DNA of 64,000 bases from JAIVJM01 sp963816985. GTDB taxonomy: Bacteria > Acidobacteriota > Blastocatellia > Pyrinomonadales > Pyrinomonadaceae. Under the pieces are notes generated by a model. The model saw nothing but the letters and a program-made list of their open reading frames with translations. It was not told the DNA's origin and made no database searches. Positions 56,008-64,000 of the stretch are shown in pieces (within the stretch, counting starts at the first letter, position 1; each line of letters starts with the position of its first letter). The translations under genes and the position numbers were made by a program. The DNA lies in assembly GCA_963816985.1 (NCBI GenBank), contig CAWFMF010000002.1, positions 161,553 to 225,552 of the forward strand. Reading direction: 5' to 3'.

Positions 56008-59000
56008 ATGAGAATGACTAAAGCAAATTCGCAGCGCGTTCACCGGCACTACCGCTCCGGTCGGCGCTTCGCCGCTGCCTGCGCGCTGGCGTTGGCGGCC
56101 ACCCTCTTCACCTCGACCTTCGGCCCCCTCTTCAGGGCCGAGGCCGCGGGCACCGCGCGGGCGGTCATCGTCGAGTTCAAGGCCGACCCCGGCGCGGTCT
56201 GGAAGGCGAAGGCGGAGAAGTCCGGCCAGCGCGTCTCGGACGAGCAGCTCCGGGCGTACCGCGACTCTCTGACGGCTCAGCAGGATCAGTTCCTCGCGCA
56301 GCTCAAGGCGCAGGGCATCAGCTACACGGTCGTCGGCACCGACCTCAAGAACTTCGCGGGCGAAGTCGCCGCGCGCGCCGACCACCGCTTCAGCCTCGTG
56401 ATGAACGGCGTCACGCTTCAGGTTCCGGGCAAGGCCATCGGCGTCATCGCCGCGATGCCGCAGGTCAAGCGCGTCGTGCCGGACACGGTCTTGAGGCTCA
56501 ACCTCAACAACAGCGTCAAGTACATCAACGCCCCGGCGGTCTACGGCCAGCAGCAGGAGCTGACGCCCTTCGACAACTTCCGCGAGGGCTACGAGGGTCA
56601 GGGCATCAACATCGCCGTCCTCGACACCGGCATCGAGTGGCAGCACCCGATGTTCGGCGGCGACCCGACGCCCCCGCGCCTCGGCTTCCTGCCGCCGACG
56701 GCGGCGGTCAACTCGAACCAGAAAGTCATCTACTACATGTCATTCTCCGGCGGCCTCGTTGACGACTTCGGCCACGGCTCCGCCGCCTCTTCGAACGCCG
56801 CCGGTTATCTGGCGTTGGCTCCGGGCGCGGACGGCCTGCCCGGCACGGCTGACGACGTGCGCGTCCACGGCGTCGCGCCGCAGGCCCGACTGATGGGCTA
56901 CAAGGTCTGCACGGGGACGGGTAGCTGCGTCAGCTCCTCGACTATCCTCGGCATCGAGGACGCCGTCTCGCCGGTCAGCGTGACGCTCCAGCCGAAGCCC
57001 ATCGCGCACGTCATCAACATGAGTCTCGGCGGCGCGGGTGGTCCCGACGACGCGACCGCCACGGCGGCCAGCAACGCGGCTCTCCTCGGAACGACGGTCG
57101 TCGCCTCCGCCGGTAACTCCGGCCCCGGCGAAGGGACTGTCGGCTCCCCGTCTGCTGGCCGCCACGTCATCTCCGTGGCCGCCACGACGCACCCCGGCGC
57201 GGCCAACTCCAATTGGTCGGTTGACGTCCTGCAAGCCTCCGCCGTCCCGCAAGGGCAGACCGGGGCCGTCACCCCGGCGAAGGGCCTTCCGGCGGCGGGC
57301 GGCTTCAACCGCCTGAAGCTCTACCCGATGGCCGGCACGCCCGACCCGGCGGCTGATTCCGTCGCGCAACGCTACGTGCTGGTGAATAACCCGCTCGTCA
57401 CTTACCCGGCAGCCGTCAGCGGTCGCATCGCATTGATTAAAGACGCAGGGCTCACGTCGGCCACCTTCTTCGACATGGCGGCCAGCGCGGCGGCGGCGGG
57501 GGCCATCGGCTGCATCCTCATCAGCGACACGACCAACCCGACGGCGGTCAAGGGCACAATCCCGTGCGCCATCGCCTCGCCAACAGACGGCGAGGTGCTC
57601 GTGGACGCCATCTCTTCGACCGACAACAACGCCGTAGACCCGGCCAACGGGGCCGTCTCCGAACTGCCCGTCAGGCTCAACCCATATCTCGCCGACGAGT
57701 TCTACGGCTCGACGACGAGCTTCAGCTCGCGCGGCCCCGTCGAGGGCTTAGGCCAGATCAAGCCCGACGTGACCGCCCCCGGCATCAACGTCTTGAGCGC
57801 GACCGTTCGCGTCGGCTTGGCGACGACCGGCGGCGGCACGATGTTCGACCCGACCGGCTACACGCTCGCCACCGGCACGAGCTTCTCCGGCCCGCACGTC
57901 GCGGGCGTCGCGGCGCTCATCAAGCAGGCGCACCTCGACTGGACGCCCGACATGATTCGCACCGCGATGATTAATACGGCGACCAATATGCGCAGCGCGT
58001 CCGGCACGGCGCTGGCGGACGGCAGCCAGTCCGACTCGATCATTGATCAGGGCGGCGGCCTCGTGGACGTTAAAGCGGCGGTCTTCACGAAGGCGCTGAT
58101 GGGCGTCGCGGGCGACGGCATCAGCGTCCCCGGCATCCTCGGCAGCCACTCGTTCGGCGAGGAGCCCTTCCTCAACAACCGCGTCGTCAACACGCGCGAA
58201 GTGACCGTCACCATCCGCGACCTCTCCGGGCAGGGCGGGACCTATAACCTCTCGACGGCGAACAACCGCTTCTTCGACACGCCGGGCATCTCGGCCAGCG
58301 TCAGCCCCTCGTCCGTGAGCGTCCCGGCGGGCGGCTCGGCCACCTTCAAAGCCAGAGTCACCGTGGACGGCAATCAGGTGCGCGACACTTCGGTCAAGCA
58401 GTTGCAGTGGTACGTCATCGCGCAGCACGCCGGCAGCGGCGACCGCCTCCGGATGCCGATGTACCTGAAGGCGGGGCCGAGCCTCCCGTCCAGCGACGTG
58501 TCGAGTTCCGAGTCCGAGACCTTCAACGGCACGGTGCTCGCGGGCGACGGCGGAGCCCAGCGCGACAACGGCCTCTACGTGGCCGAGGGCGCGACCTACG
58601 TGGACGTTCCCTTCGAGGTGGACGCGGCGACGCTCAAGGTTGACGCCACCCTCTCCTGGGACTACACGGACGTGCCGGAAGCTGGTCTGGGGCTCCCTGA
58701 TTTGGACTTCCTGCTCATTGACCCGAACGGCAACGAGATCGGCAGCTCCGGCAACGGCAGCGGCCCTGAGCACATTGCGGTGGATACGACCGTCCCCGGC
58801 ACTTACATCTACCGCGCCTACGGTTGGGCGAACGCGGCAACCGACTTCACCATCGAGAGCACGAAGCTCAAGGGCGGCGCGCCGCCCGTCGTCCAAGCCT
58901 TCGCCGCCGACTTCGTGAGCGGCAACGAGCGGCTTGATTTCGACGGCAACTACACGCTCACGTGGCAGCCGCAGGGCGCGGTCGAAGCCTACGAGATTGA

Positions 59001-59712
59001 GGAGTCTTCCGACGGCACGAACTACTCGGTCGTCCGCACGGTCGGCGGCGCGGCGACGAGCGCCGACTTCGCTAACGTCGGCGACGGCAGCCGCAGCTAC
59101 CGCGTCCGCTCGGTCACGCCGGGCCGCGTCGGCAAGTTCGTGACGATGCCGAGCAACGCCGAGACCGTCACGGTCGCGCGCCGCGCGGCGGTGGACGCCA
59201 CCGGCTCAATCGCGACCGTCAACAAGACCATCGTCTTCGGCGCGGGCACGACCGACCTGACGACGGCGCTCAAGAACAATTCGTCCACCTCCTACTTCCC
59301 GACCGTCCGGATGGAGATCGTCTCCGTCGAGTCGAGCGGAAATTCCGTGCGCGTCGCGAACGCCGACAACGGCGGGAACGGCGTCACGGGGACGGCGGTC
59401 TTCGATTACTCGCCGCTCGTCGGCAACGTCTTCCGGCCTGATCAGGAGAGCGGGACGCGGGCCATCAGGTTCAGCAACCCGAACACCGTGCTCTTCACCT
59501 TCACGGCGCGCGTCATCGCGAACGTCTCCACCTCGACCGGCGGGACGGGCGGGACTTCGACCCAGACCGGCTCGACGGGCGGGTCTTCGGCCAGTTCCGG
59601 TTCGGGCGGCACCAGCAGCGGCGGCGGCGGCCTTCTCGGCAGCACCTCGAAGCTTCTGAAGGTCACGGTCAACCCGCTCACCAAGACCGTCTCAATCGCG
59701 CCTCTCAAGTAA
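56008..59712 (+). CDS. Secreted S8 family subtilisin-like serine protease
   Basis: About 1234 residues from the ATG at 56008, preceded by TAGGAGATGG-type sequence. A signal peptide is followed by an inhibitor I9-like propeptide (about 40-150) and the subtilase domain with Asp206 (VLDTGIEWQHP), His256 (DFGHGSA) and Ser625 (GTSFSGPHVAG). A long insert between His and Ser carries a protease-associated domain (about 440-550). After the catalytic domain come a fibronectin-like and a P-domain-like region, then a Gly/Ser/Thr-rich tail. The protein is likely surface-associated or released and degrades extracellular proteins. A perfect terminator palindrome follows the stop. Confidence 0.95.
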   Translation: MRMTKANSQRVHRHYRSGRRFAAACALALAATLFTSTFGPLFRAEAAGTARAVIVEFKADPGAVWKAKAEKSGQRVSDEQLRAYRDSLTAQQDQFLAQLKAQGISYTVVGTDLKNFAGEVAARADHRFSLVMNGVTLQVPGKAIGVIAAMPQVKRVVPDTVLRLNLNNSVKYINAPAVYGQQQELTPFDNFREGYEGQGINIAVLDTGIEWQHPMFGGDPTPPRLGFLPPTAAVNSNQKVIYYMSFSGGLVDDFGHGSAASSNAAGYLALAPGADGLPGTADDVRVHGVAPQARLMGYKVCTGTGSCVSSSTILGIEDAVSPVSVTLQPKPIAHVINMSLGGAGGPDDATATAASNAALLGTTVVASAGNSGPGEGTVGSPSAGRHVISVAATTHPGAANSNWSVDVLQASAVPQGQTGAVTPAKGLPAAGGFNRLKLYPMAGTPDPAADSVAQRYVLVNNPLVTYPAAVSGRIALIKDAGLTSATFFDMAASAAAAGAIGCILISDTTNPTAVKGTIPCAIASPTDGEVLVDAISSTDNNAVDPANGAVSELPVRLNPYLADEFYGSTTSFSSRGPVEGLGQIKPDVTAPGINVLSATVRVGLATTGGGTMFDPTGYTLATGTSFSGPHVAGVAALIKQAHLDWTPDMIRTAMINTATNMRSASGTALADGSQSDSIIDQGGGLVDVKAAVFTKALMGVAGDGISVPGILGSHSFGEEPFLNNRVVNTREVTVTIRDLSGQGGTYNLSTANNRFFDTPGISASVSPSSVSVPAGGSATFKARVTVDGNQVRDTSVKQLQWYVIAQHAGSGDRLRMPMYLKAGPSLPSSDVSSSESETFNGTVLAGDGGAQRDNGLYVAEGATYVDVPFEVDAATLKVDATLSWDYTDVPEAGLGLPDLDFLLIDPNGNEIGSSGNGSGPEHIAVDTTVPGTYIYRAYGWANAATDFTIESTKLKGGAPPVVQAFAADFVSGNERLDFDGNYTLTWQPQGAVEAYEIEESSDGTNYSVVRTVGGAATSADFANVGDGSRSYRVRSVTPGRVGKFVTMPSNAETVTVARRAAVDATGSIATVNKTIVFGAGTTDLTTALKNNSSTSYFPTVRMEIVSVESSGNSVRVANADNGGNGVTGTAVFDYSPLVGNVFRPDQESGTRAIRFSNPNTVLFTFTARVIANVSTSTGGTGGTSTQTGSTGGSSASSGSGGTSSGGGGLLGSTSKLLKVTVNPLTKTVSIAPLK

Positions 59713-59747
59713 CTCATCCGTCCGGCGATTAGACGGTACGGAAAAGA

Positions 59748-59783
59748 AAAGAGCCGGCACACTGCGCAGTGTGCCGGCTCTTT
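59748..59783. terminator. Bidirectional terminator
   Basis: A 36-nt perfect palindrome, AAAGAGCCGGCACACTGC and its complement, is flanked by A-rich sequence on the left and TTTAAATTTTT on the right. It serves the plus-strand S8 gene and possibly the convergent minus-strand gene ending at 59823. Confidence 0.93.
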
Positions 59784-59822
59784 AAATTTTTATATGCGCC
59801 GTCGTCTGACGGCCCGCGCGCC

Positions 59823-60395
59823 TTAGCTCCCGCCCTTGCGGGGCGAGTCAGCGCCGCCGCCGTCCTTTTCACCCGGCGTCGTGTCAACGATGCTCAGCGA
59901 ACTGGCCCCGCCCGCTTCGACCCTGACGACTACGGAGAAGCCTCGGCAGTCCATGATCCGCGCCTGCTTCGAGGCGTCGCCGACGGGCGGCCCCCACGAG
60001 TCGTGCGGGAGCGCGAGCCGCTTCGACGCGTGCTCGGAGAATTCGTTCAAGTCCTTCCAGAGAGTCGGCGCGCGGAAGGCGACGCCTATCCCGTGCAGCC
60101 GCCCGCCGACGAGCGTGAGCGAAAGCTCATCCACGCCTTTGAAGGCTTCGGCCCGGATGTTGAGGTCGAGCATGCCGAGCGTGGCGCGGTGGACACCGGT
60201 GGGCTTCACCGTCCGAAGTTCCATTGAGGCGGGGAACATCTTCCGCAACTCGTCGAGCCCCATGCCGAGCATGACGCCGCCGTAGTCAGGGGCGATGGAG
60301 CGGTCAAGCTCACACCGCTCCTGCGCGGCGGCGGCGTGCGCCGTGCAGAGCAAGGAGGCTATGACGATGAGCAGTCGTCCGATTCGTGCGTGCAT
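59823..60395 (-). CDS. Secreted protein of unknown function
   Basis: A 190-residue protein with a signal peptide (MHARIGRLLIVIASLLCTAHAAAAQ). The mature part has GVMLGMGLDELRKMFPASMEL, a pattern common in small exported Acidobacteria-like proteins where a GM-x3-EL turn opens the domain. Otherwise it is mixed alpha/beta with two Cys residues (about 28 and 149) that could pair. The C-terminal 20 residues are Gly/Pro/charged and disordered. No function can be assigned. Confidence 0.75.
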   Translation of the reverse strand: MHARIGRLLIVIASLLCTAHAAAAQERCELDRSIAPDYGGVMLGMGLDELRKMFPASMELRTVKPTGVHRATLGMLDLNIRAEAFKGVDELSLTLVGGRLHGIGVAFRAPTLWKDLNEFSEHASKRLALPHDSWGPPVGDASKQARIMDCRGFSVVVRVEAGGASSLSIVDTTPGEKDGGGADSPRKGGS

Positions 60396-60491
60396 CTCTT
60401 TTGCGGCGTGGAAAAGGGTCGGCGAATTCTGAAGTGACGTGAGGACTCAACCGGCGGGCGTGCCGCCTCGTCTTACAAACCCCCTCGCGCT

Positions 60492-61156
60492 TCAACCTTT
60501 CAGATGTGTCGGGAACTCCTCCGGGTCGGGGTCTTCCACGCGGGCGCGGGCGCGGGACGGCGTGAGGAGCGGCGGGGGCGGCGGGCAGTCCTCCACCCCG
60601 TACATGAGGAAGCGCGCGACATCCTCGTGCCCCTTGCGCTCGGCGATCATGCGCGCCGTCCAACCGGCGGTGTTCTGGGCATCAACATACGCCCCGCGCC
60701 GGATGAGCAGGGCGACGATCTGCGGGTGGTTGTGGAGCGTGGCAATCATGAGCGACGTCCAGCCGTCGCGGAGTAGCGCGTTAACGTCGGCCCCGGCTTC
60801 GAGCAGGGCCTCGACGGTCGCGAGGTCGCCGTCGCGCGCGGCCAGAAAGAGGCGGGCGTGACGGAGCAGGGCGGCCACCGCCGTGTGGCCCTTGGCCGAA
60901 GCCAGTTCGAAGACGGACGCGCCGTTCCTGTTCCTGGCCTCGACGTTCGCGCCGGCGTTAACGAGTTCCTCCGCTATTGCTTGGTGGCCCGCGCTCGCCG
61001 CGTACATGAGGGCCGTGTAGCCGAGTCGTGCGCGTCCACCTCCGTGCCCTCGCGCGGGCGACCGACAGACGCCGGCAAGGCGCAATCATCAGCGGTGATT
61101 CGGTTGTTGATCTTCTGAGAAGTCACGGGCGCTCGACACATCACAAGAGTCACCAA
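60492..61156 (-). CDS. Ankyrin-repeat protein with probable frameshift
   Basis: The 3' part contains four to five ankyrin repeats: LGYTALMYAASAGHQAIAEELVNAGANVEAR, NGASVFELASAKGHTAVAALL, LFLAARDGDLATVEALLEAGADVNAL, DGWTSLMIATLHNHPQIVALLIRRGA and AGWTARMIAERKGHEDVARFL. Upstream, GTEVDAHD lies in a different frame; joining it to LGYTALM near 61024 needs one added base and gives a normal repeat (VDAHDLGYTALMYAA). The region before it (61156 to 61060) does not look like a complete signal peptide. The protein is probably a protein-binding scaffold; localisation is unclear. A frame error or decay is likely, given the damaged neighbours. Confidence 0.62.
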
Positions 61157-61183
61157 CAGGGCGGGCCGACCGGCGGCTCACGA

Positions 61184-61223
61184 GGGTCGGCGGGCGCGCA
61201 TTGTATCACCCGCCCGCCGACCC
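61184..61223. other. Intergenic GC-rich hairpin
   Basis: GGGTCGGCGGGCG (61184-61196) pairs with CGCCCGCCGACCC (61211-61223). There is no T-run on either side, so termination is uncertain. Confidence 0.4.
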
Positions 61224-61275
61224 GGCGAGATTTACTTCACCTTTTTCCCCGGCGTGTCCCTGCCGCCCTGACGAA

Positions 61276-61590
61276 TCACGGCCCCGTGACCCGCCCCTGC
61301 GGGTCTTTGACGAAAGTCACCTTCGCGTCCACGACGCGCAGGAAGAAGGTCGTCTCCGATTCGGGAAAGATTTCCACCTTTGCCTGTCCCGTCGCCTGCG
61401 ACATGAGGCTGTTCCCCTCCCTCGTGATGGTGAGGACGAAGCCGGGCGCGATTTCGTACTCGCCGACGTAAGCATCATAAACCTTCGTGTCCACAGCGGC
61501 GGCCCGGCCCTCCAGTCTCTTCAGCATCTCGACGGCGTTCGCGTTCTTCGGGTCGAGTTCGAGCGACCGCTTGTAGTTCTGCGCGGACAA
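61276..61590 (-). pseudogene. 5'-truncated gene: TPR end plus DUF3471-type domain
   Basis: About 105 residues. They start within a tetratricopeptide helix (NYKRSLELDPKNANAVEMLKRLEG) and continue into YVGEYEIAPGFVLTITREGNSLMSQATGQ, which matches the DUF3471 C-terminal domain found after serine hydrolases and in tetratricopeptide proteins. No start codon or export signal precedes it; the frame continues across the boundary near 61590 into sequence belonging to the opposite-strand gene. It is the 3' remnant of a larger secreted protein. Confidence 0.6.
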
Positions 61591-61591
61591 C

Positions 61592-62182
61592 ATCATCCAG
61601 ATGGACCCGGACGGGAAGAACCAGAAGTTCTTCGCGCGCGGCCTGCGGAACGCCGTCGGGCCGCGGTGGGCGGTGGGACGCCTGTTCGCGACCAACATGG
61701 GCTCTGACCACCTCGGCGACCACAAGCCCGCCGACACCATGTACGCCGTCAGGGAGGGCGCCGACTACGGCTGGCCCTACTGCTTCCAGTCGGGCGCGGG
61801 CCGCTTCCCCGACGGCAAATTCAACGCGGGCGGGAGGAAGCGGAACTGCCGGAAGGTTGACCGGGCCTACGCGGCTTTCGACGCGCACAGCTCGCCGCTC
61901 GGCCTCGACTACTTCGGGGCTGGCAACGGAGACGAACTCAGGGACTCTTTCCTCGTCGCCCTCCACGGCTCGACGAAGGAGGGACTCCGGAAGGGCTACC
62001 GCGTCGTGCGGCTGCGTGCGAGTGCGGCGGGGATGCCCGCGCCCGAAGATTTCATCACAGGCTTTCTCCGCGAAGGCAAGGTGTACGGGCGACCGGTGGA
62101 CGTGCTCAACCTCGGCCCCGACACCTTCCTCCTGACCGACGACAAAGCGGGCGTCGTCTATTACGTCTCTAAAAAGCAGTAG
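61592..62182 (+). pseudogene. 5'-truncated PQQ-dependent sugar dehydrogenase-like gene
   Basis: About 196 residues matching the C-terminal third of soluble glucose/sorbosone dehydrogenases: IIQMDPDGKNQKFFARGLRNAVG, LFATNMGSDHLGDHKPADTMYAVREGADYGWPYCF, SFLVALHGSTKEGLRKGYRVVRL and the final GPDTFLLTDDKAGVVYYVSKKQ. The signal peptide and first propeller blades are missing. Sequence homology begins at about 61592, directly at the boundary with the minus-strand DUF3471 fragment. Downstream sequence and stop are normal. The fragment cannot make an active dehydrogenase unless a different 5' end exists elsewhere. Confidence 0.65.
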
Positions 62183-62212
62183 GTATTTAACTTTTACTTT
62201 GGGACGAGATTT

Positions 62213-63085
62213 TCACTTCCGCTTCACGACGCCTAACAATCCCACCAACTCTTTTTCACACCGTCGCCGCTCAGGGATATGAACGCCCCGCGCCGGGAGA
62301 TACATTTGTGAGACGCATCCGTCCATGTATAAAGCGTTGCGGCAATTCAACTGTTCCCTGAACACCGAGGCGAAGTCATGCAGATTCACCTCTCCCTTCG
62401 AGATCACGATGTAGACCTCGTCAGGCGACTTGACCCCAATCCCATTCCGCACATATAGAGATTGCGAGTCCGGCTTGAGGTCGTCGTTCACCTCGCCGTC
62501 AATGACGAGCAGCGGCCCGGATTGCGTGGCCTGTTGAATCCCGCCCCGTTCATTGAGCGGCTGAAACTTTTCCGATTCGACAATCCCGGCGCCGTCGTCC
62601 GCGACGTAGAAGACGCCGTTCGGCCTCCAATAAAAGTTCCCCTCACCGCCCTTCAGGTTAAGCGGGCTCAACGTCATACCCCCTTCGACGTGGAGCCCTT
62701 CGGGAGCGTGATTCTCGGAGTAGATGCCGGCGTTAGTGATGGCGAGCAGGTCGTCACCGACCTGTCGGTAGGCTTCGTCTAAAGAACCGTAAGGGACACC
62801 GGCGGAGTTTCTCCACAGCGTCTCGATGCGCGCCGCTCTTAAATCAACACGGAGGACGACGTATGTCACTTGGCGGTGGTTAAGGCAACTGACTTCGAGC
62901 CCCTCGGCGGCATAAGCGGGGCATTCAACGTCTGAGCGTCGAGACGCTCCTTCCGGGCCGGCGGGCGAATCGCCGCAAGAGGCAAGGAGCAACAGACCGA
63001 GAAGTAGAAAAAGCCTGGTGTTTAAAAAGCAAGTCTTCACCCCGCTCTGCCCTCTCTTCGTTTCCTTACCGACTGTCTGCGGCAT
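62213..63085 (-). CDS. Phosphodiester-glycosidase-like lipoprotein (DUF2233/NAGPA)
   Basis: A 290-residue lipoprotein. The signal peptide ends in LLLLASC, a lipobox. The mature domain resembles the NAGPA/DUF2233 phosphodiester glycosidase family, which removes sugars in phosphodiester linkage: TYVVLRVDLRAARIETLW, AITNAGIYSENHAPEGLHVEGG, NGVFYVADDGAGIVES, ATQSGPLLVIDGEVN, RNGIGVKSPDEVYIVISKGEVNLHDFASVF and NALYMDGCVSQMY. Conserved Asn and Asp residues in these blocks are typical of the active site. GC content here is lower than in the window as a whole. Substrate is unknown. Confidence 0.87.
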   Translation of the reverse strand: MPQTVGKETKRGQSGVKTCFLNTRLFLLLGLLLLASCGDSPAGPEGASRRSDVECPAYAAEGLEVSCLNHRQVTYVVLRVDLRAARIETLWRNSAGVPYGSLDEAYRQVGDDLLAITNAGIYSENHAPEGLHVEGGMTLSPLNLKGGEGNFYWRPNGVFYVADDGAGIVESEKFQPLNERGGIQQATQSGPLLVIDGEVNDDLKPDSQSLYVRNGIGVKSPDEVYIVISKGEVNLHDFASVFREQLNCRNALYMDGCVSQMYLPARGVHIPERRRCEKELVGLLGVVKRK

Positions 63086-63162
63086 AATGCCCGAATTATC
63101 CGGCGAGCAGTCAACGCCAAAGATAAAAGACTTGCCGATTGCGAGTCCGGTTGTCTGAGTTG

Positions 63163-63486
63163 TCAGGCCGCTGTCTGCTCCGAAGACGCTCTGTCTGACA
63201 GTAATATTCCTAGCTGTGATAACTTTCGACTGAAGCCTTCAACCGTATTGAGCGTATGCAGATACGTCCCATCTAATTTCTTGTAAGAGATCAAACCTCC
63301 ATCTTCAAGTCGGGCAACCACCACAATGTCTTTCGCTTTCTCGACGACGAATTCAGAAATTTCGGTCTCGCGATTTAATAAGTCTGCGGGCGCTAGCGTT
63401 CTATCCACACCAAGTAAAACATACCTGCCGGGGCAAGCGCGAAGAGGGTTCCAGTTCCACCCGGATTTGAGTTCATCGAATGTCAT
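63163..63486 (-). CDS. Hypothetical protein
   Basis: A 107-residue protein with no recognised family. It starts MTFDELKSGWNWNPLRACPGRYVLLG and contains a beta-rich middle (DIVVVARLEDGGLISYKKLDGTYLHTLNT). No signal peptide or membrane segment. It follows the membrane protein gene at 63547 after 60 bases on the same strand. Codon and base usage are less GC-rich than in most of the window. Confidence 0.6.
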   Translation of the reverse strand: MTFDELKSGWNWNPLRACPGRYVLLGVDRTLAPADLLNRETEISEFVVEKAKDIVVVARLEDGGLISYKKLDGTYLHTLNTVEGFSRKLSQLGILLSDRASSEQTAA

Positions 63487-63546
63487 TTAGCTTTAGCCTC
63501 TCTTCGTATGCAGGCCGATGATATGCCGCCCATCAAAAAAAACATT

Positions 63547-64000
63547 CTACATAGTGTTCTGACTCTCACGCCGAACGCCAACCCTGTTTCTAAGCTCATC
63601 CGCAACCTCACGAGCCATGAAGAGCGGAGGCATGAATACAATTTTACCGCCGAACTCTGAAGGTGAATGGAGGTGGATGGCGATACGCTGATGAGAGGAG
63701 TTTTCCGGCTTGGATACGTGCTCGACATTGGAGAGAGGTATCTCAATCTCTTTAAGATAGTTTGAAACCAGCAAGCTATCAAACTTCAGGTAGACACTCT
63801 TCAAACCCCCAAGCATCCAGAAGGCGAAAGCGCCACCCAGTATCGAAAAGAGAAGAGCCAGCGGGTTATAGTCGGCAAACGGAGATTTTGCGCCATCCGG
63901 CAGCGTCAGCCATTCCCGTACAAGTCGAAGAGCGCCAATCACGAAGGGCGAAATCAAAACCACGGGAAACAGTTTCCAGAACAACGTGCCCGATGATGAT
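63547..64000 (-). CDS. Two-helix membrane protein, possibly continuing beyond the edge
   Basis: About 145 residues from a TTG at 63984, but the frame stays open to the window edge, so the real start may lie outside. Two transmembrane helices are near the start (FPVVLISPFVIGALRLV and ALLFSILGGAFAFWMLG), followed by a cytosolic beta-rich tail with YLKFDSLLVSNYLKEIEIPLSNVEHV and GKIVFMPPLFMAREVADELRNRV, a layout resembling small PH-like bacterial membrane proteins. No function is assigned. Base composition is lower in GC, like the next gene. Confidence 0.55.
   Translation of the reverse strand, partial: SSSGTLFWKLFPVVLISPFVIGALRLVREWLTLPDGAKSPFADYNPLALLFSILGGAFAFWMLGGLKSVYLKFDSLLVSNYLKEIEIPLSNVEHVSKPENSSHQRIAIHLHSPSEFGGKIVFMPPLFMAREVADELRNRVGVRRESQNTM

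Overview
The window is GC-rich (roughly 60-65% by eye) bacterial chromosome carrying a mixed housekeeping and accessory gene set. No rRNA, phage, IS transposase, plasmid or CRISPR signature is visible. The mix of a thioester alpha-2-macroglobulin with a YfaT-like partner, SpoIID-type and HEAT-repeat secreted proteins, PQQ-type beta-propellers, an ECF sigma/anti-sigma pair, UvsE, CtaA and many secreted proteins of unknown function fits an Acidobacteriota-like soil bacterium (Blastocatellia/Pyrinomonadaceae is my best guess). That placement is inferred from gene content only. Most intergenic gaps hold palindromic repeats of several families.

Layout. 0-1.5 kb: 3-methyladenine DNA glycosylase and YceH. 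1.5-5.1 kb: a two-gene operon of a patatin phospholipase and a nucleoside-deoxyribosyltransferase-like/TPR/SLOG-like protein, with a candidate promoter in front; this is the best candidate for an unusual immune-type system here. 5.2-8.4 kb: M28 peptidase, UvsE, heme A synthase. 8.5-13.3 kb: a 1000-residue transpeptidase-SpoIID-metallopeptidase fusion, a secreted unknown and a membrane protein. 13.3-19.2 kb: alpha-2-macroglobulin and YfaT-like lipoprotein. 19.7-22.2 kb: beta-propeller protein and a 2OG-Fe(II) oxygenase. 22.7-26 kb: frameshifted S1/P1 nuclease, trehalose synthase and a small membrane protein. 26-29 kb: GT61 glycosyltransferase, endonuclease/exonuclease/phosphatase-family protein and peptide deformylase. 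29.3-33.8 kb: ECF sigma, anti-sigma and two HEAT-repeat proteins in one orientation. 34-37.4 kb: P450 with a DUF1992 partner, and a MATE exporter. 37.6 kb: a tRNA-Ala-like RNA with its own promoter and terminator. 37.8-45.4 kb: O-methyltransferase, secreted unknown, MFS exporter, thioredoxin-reductase-like flavoprotein and S41 protease. 45.6-49.3 kb: a run of nucleotidyltransferase-like, methyltransferase, phosphotransferase and second nucleotidyltransferase genes. 49.3-55.5 kb: secreted lipoprotein, DUF6526-like membrane protein, frameshifted ABC exporter, YihY/BrkB protein, TruA and a small secreted protein. 56-60.4 kb: S8 protease and a secreted unknown. 60.4-62.2 kb: three damaged gene fragments. 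62.2-64 kb: a phosphodiester-glycosidase-like lipoprotein and two unknown genes with lower GC.

Genes that appear to act together are the patatin operon (1-nt-scale overlap), sigma/anti-sigma (stop and start overlap) with downstream HEAT-repeat proteins, the alpha-2-macroglobulin/YfaT pair, the P450/DUF1992 pair, and the 45.6-49.3 kb modification-enzyme run. Four single-base frameshifts interrupt otherwise intact genes (near 23015, 51551, 55170 and 61024), and two 5'-truncated genes abut near 61590. These may be real decay or uncorrected sequencing or assembly errors, and reads would decide.
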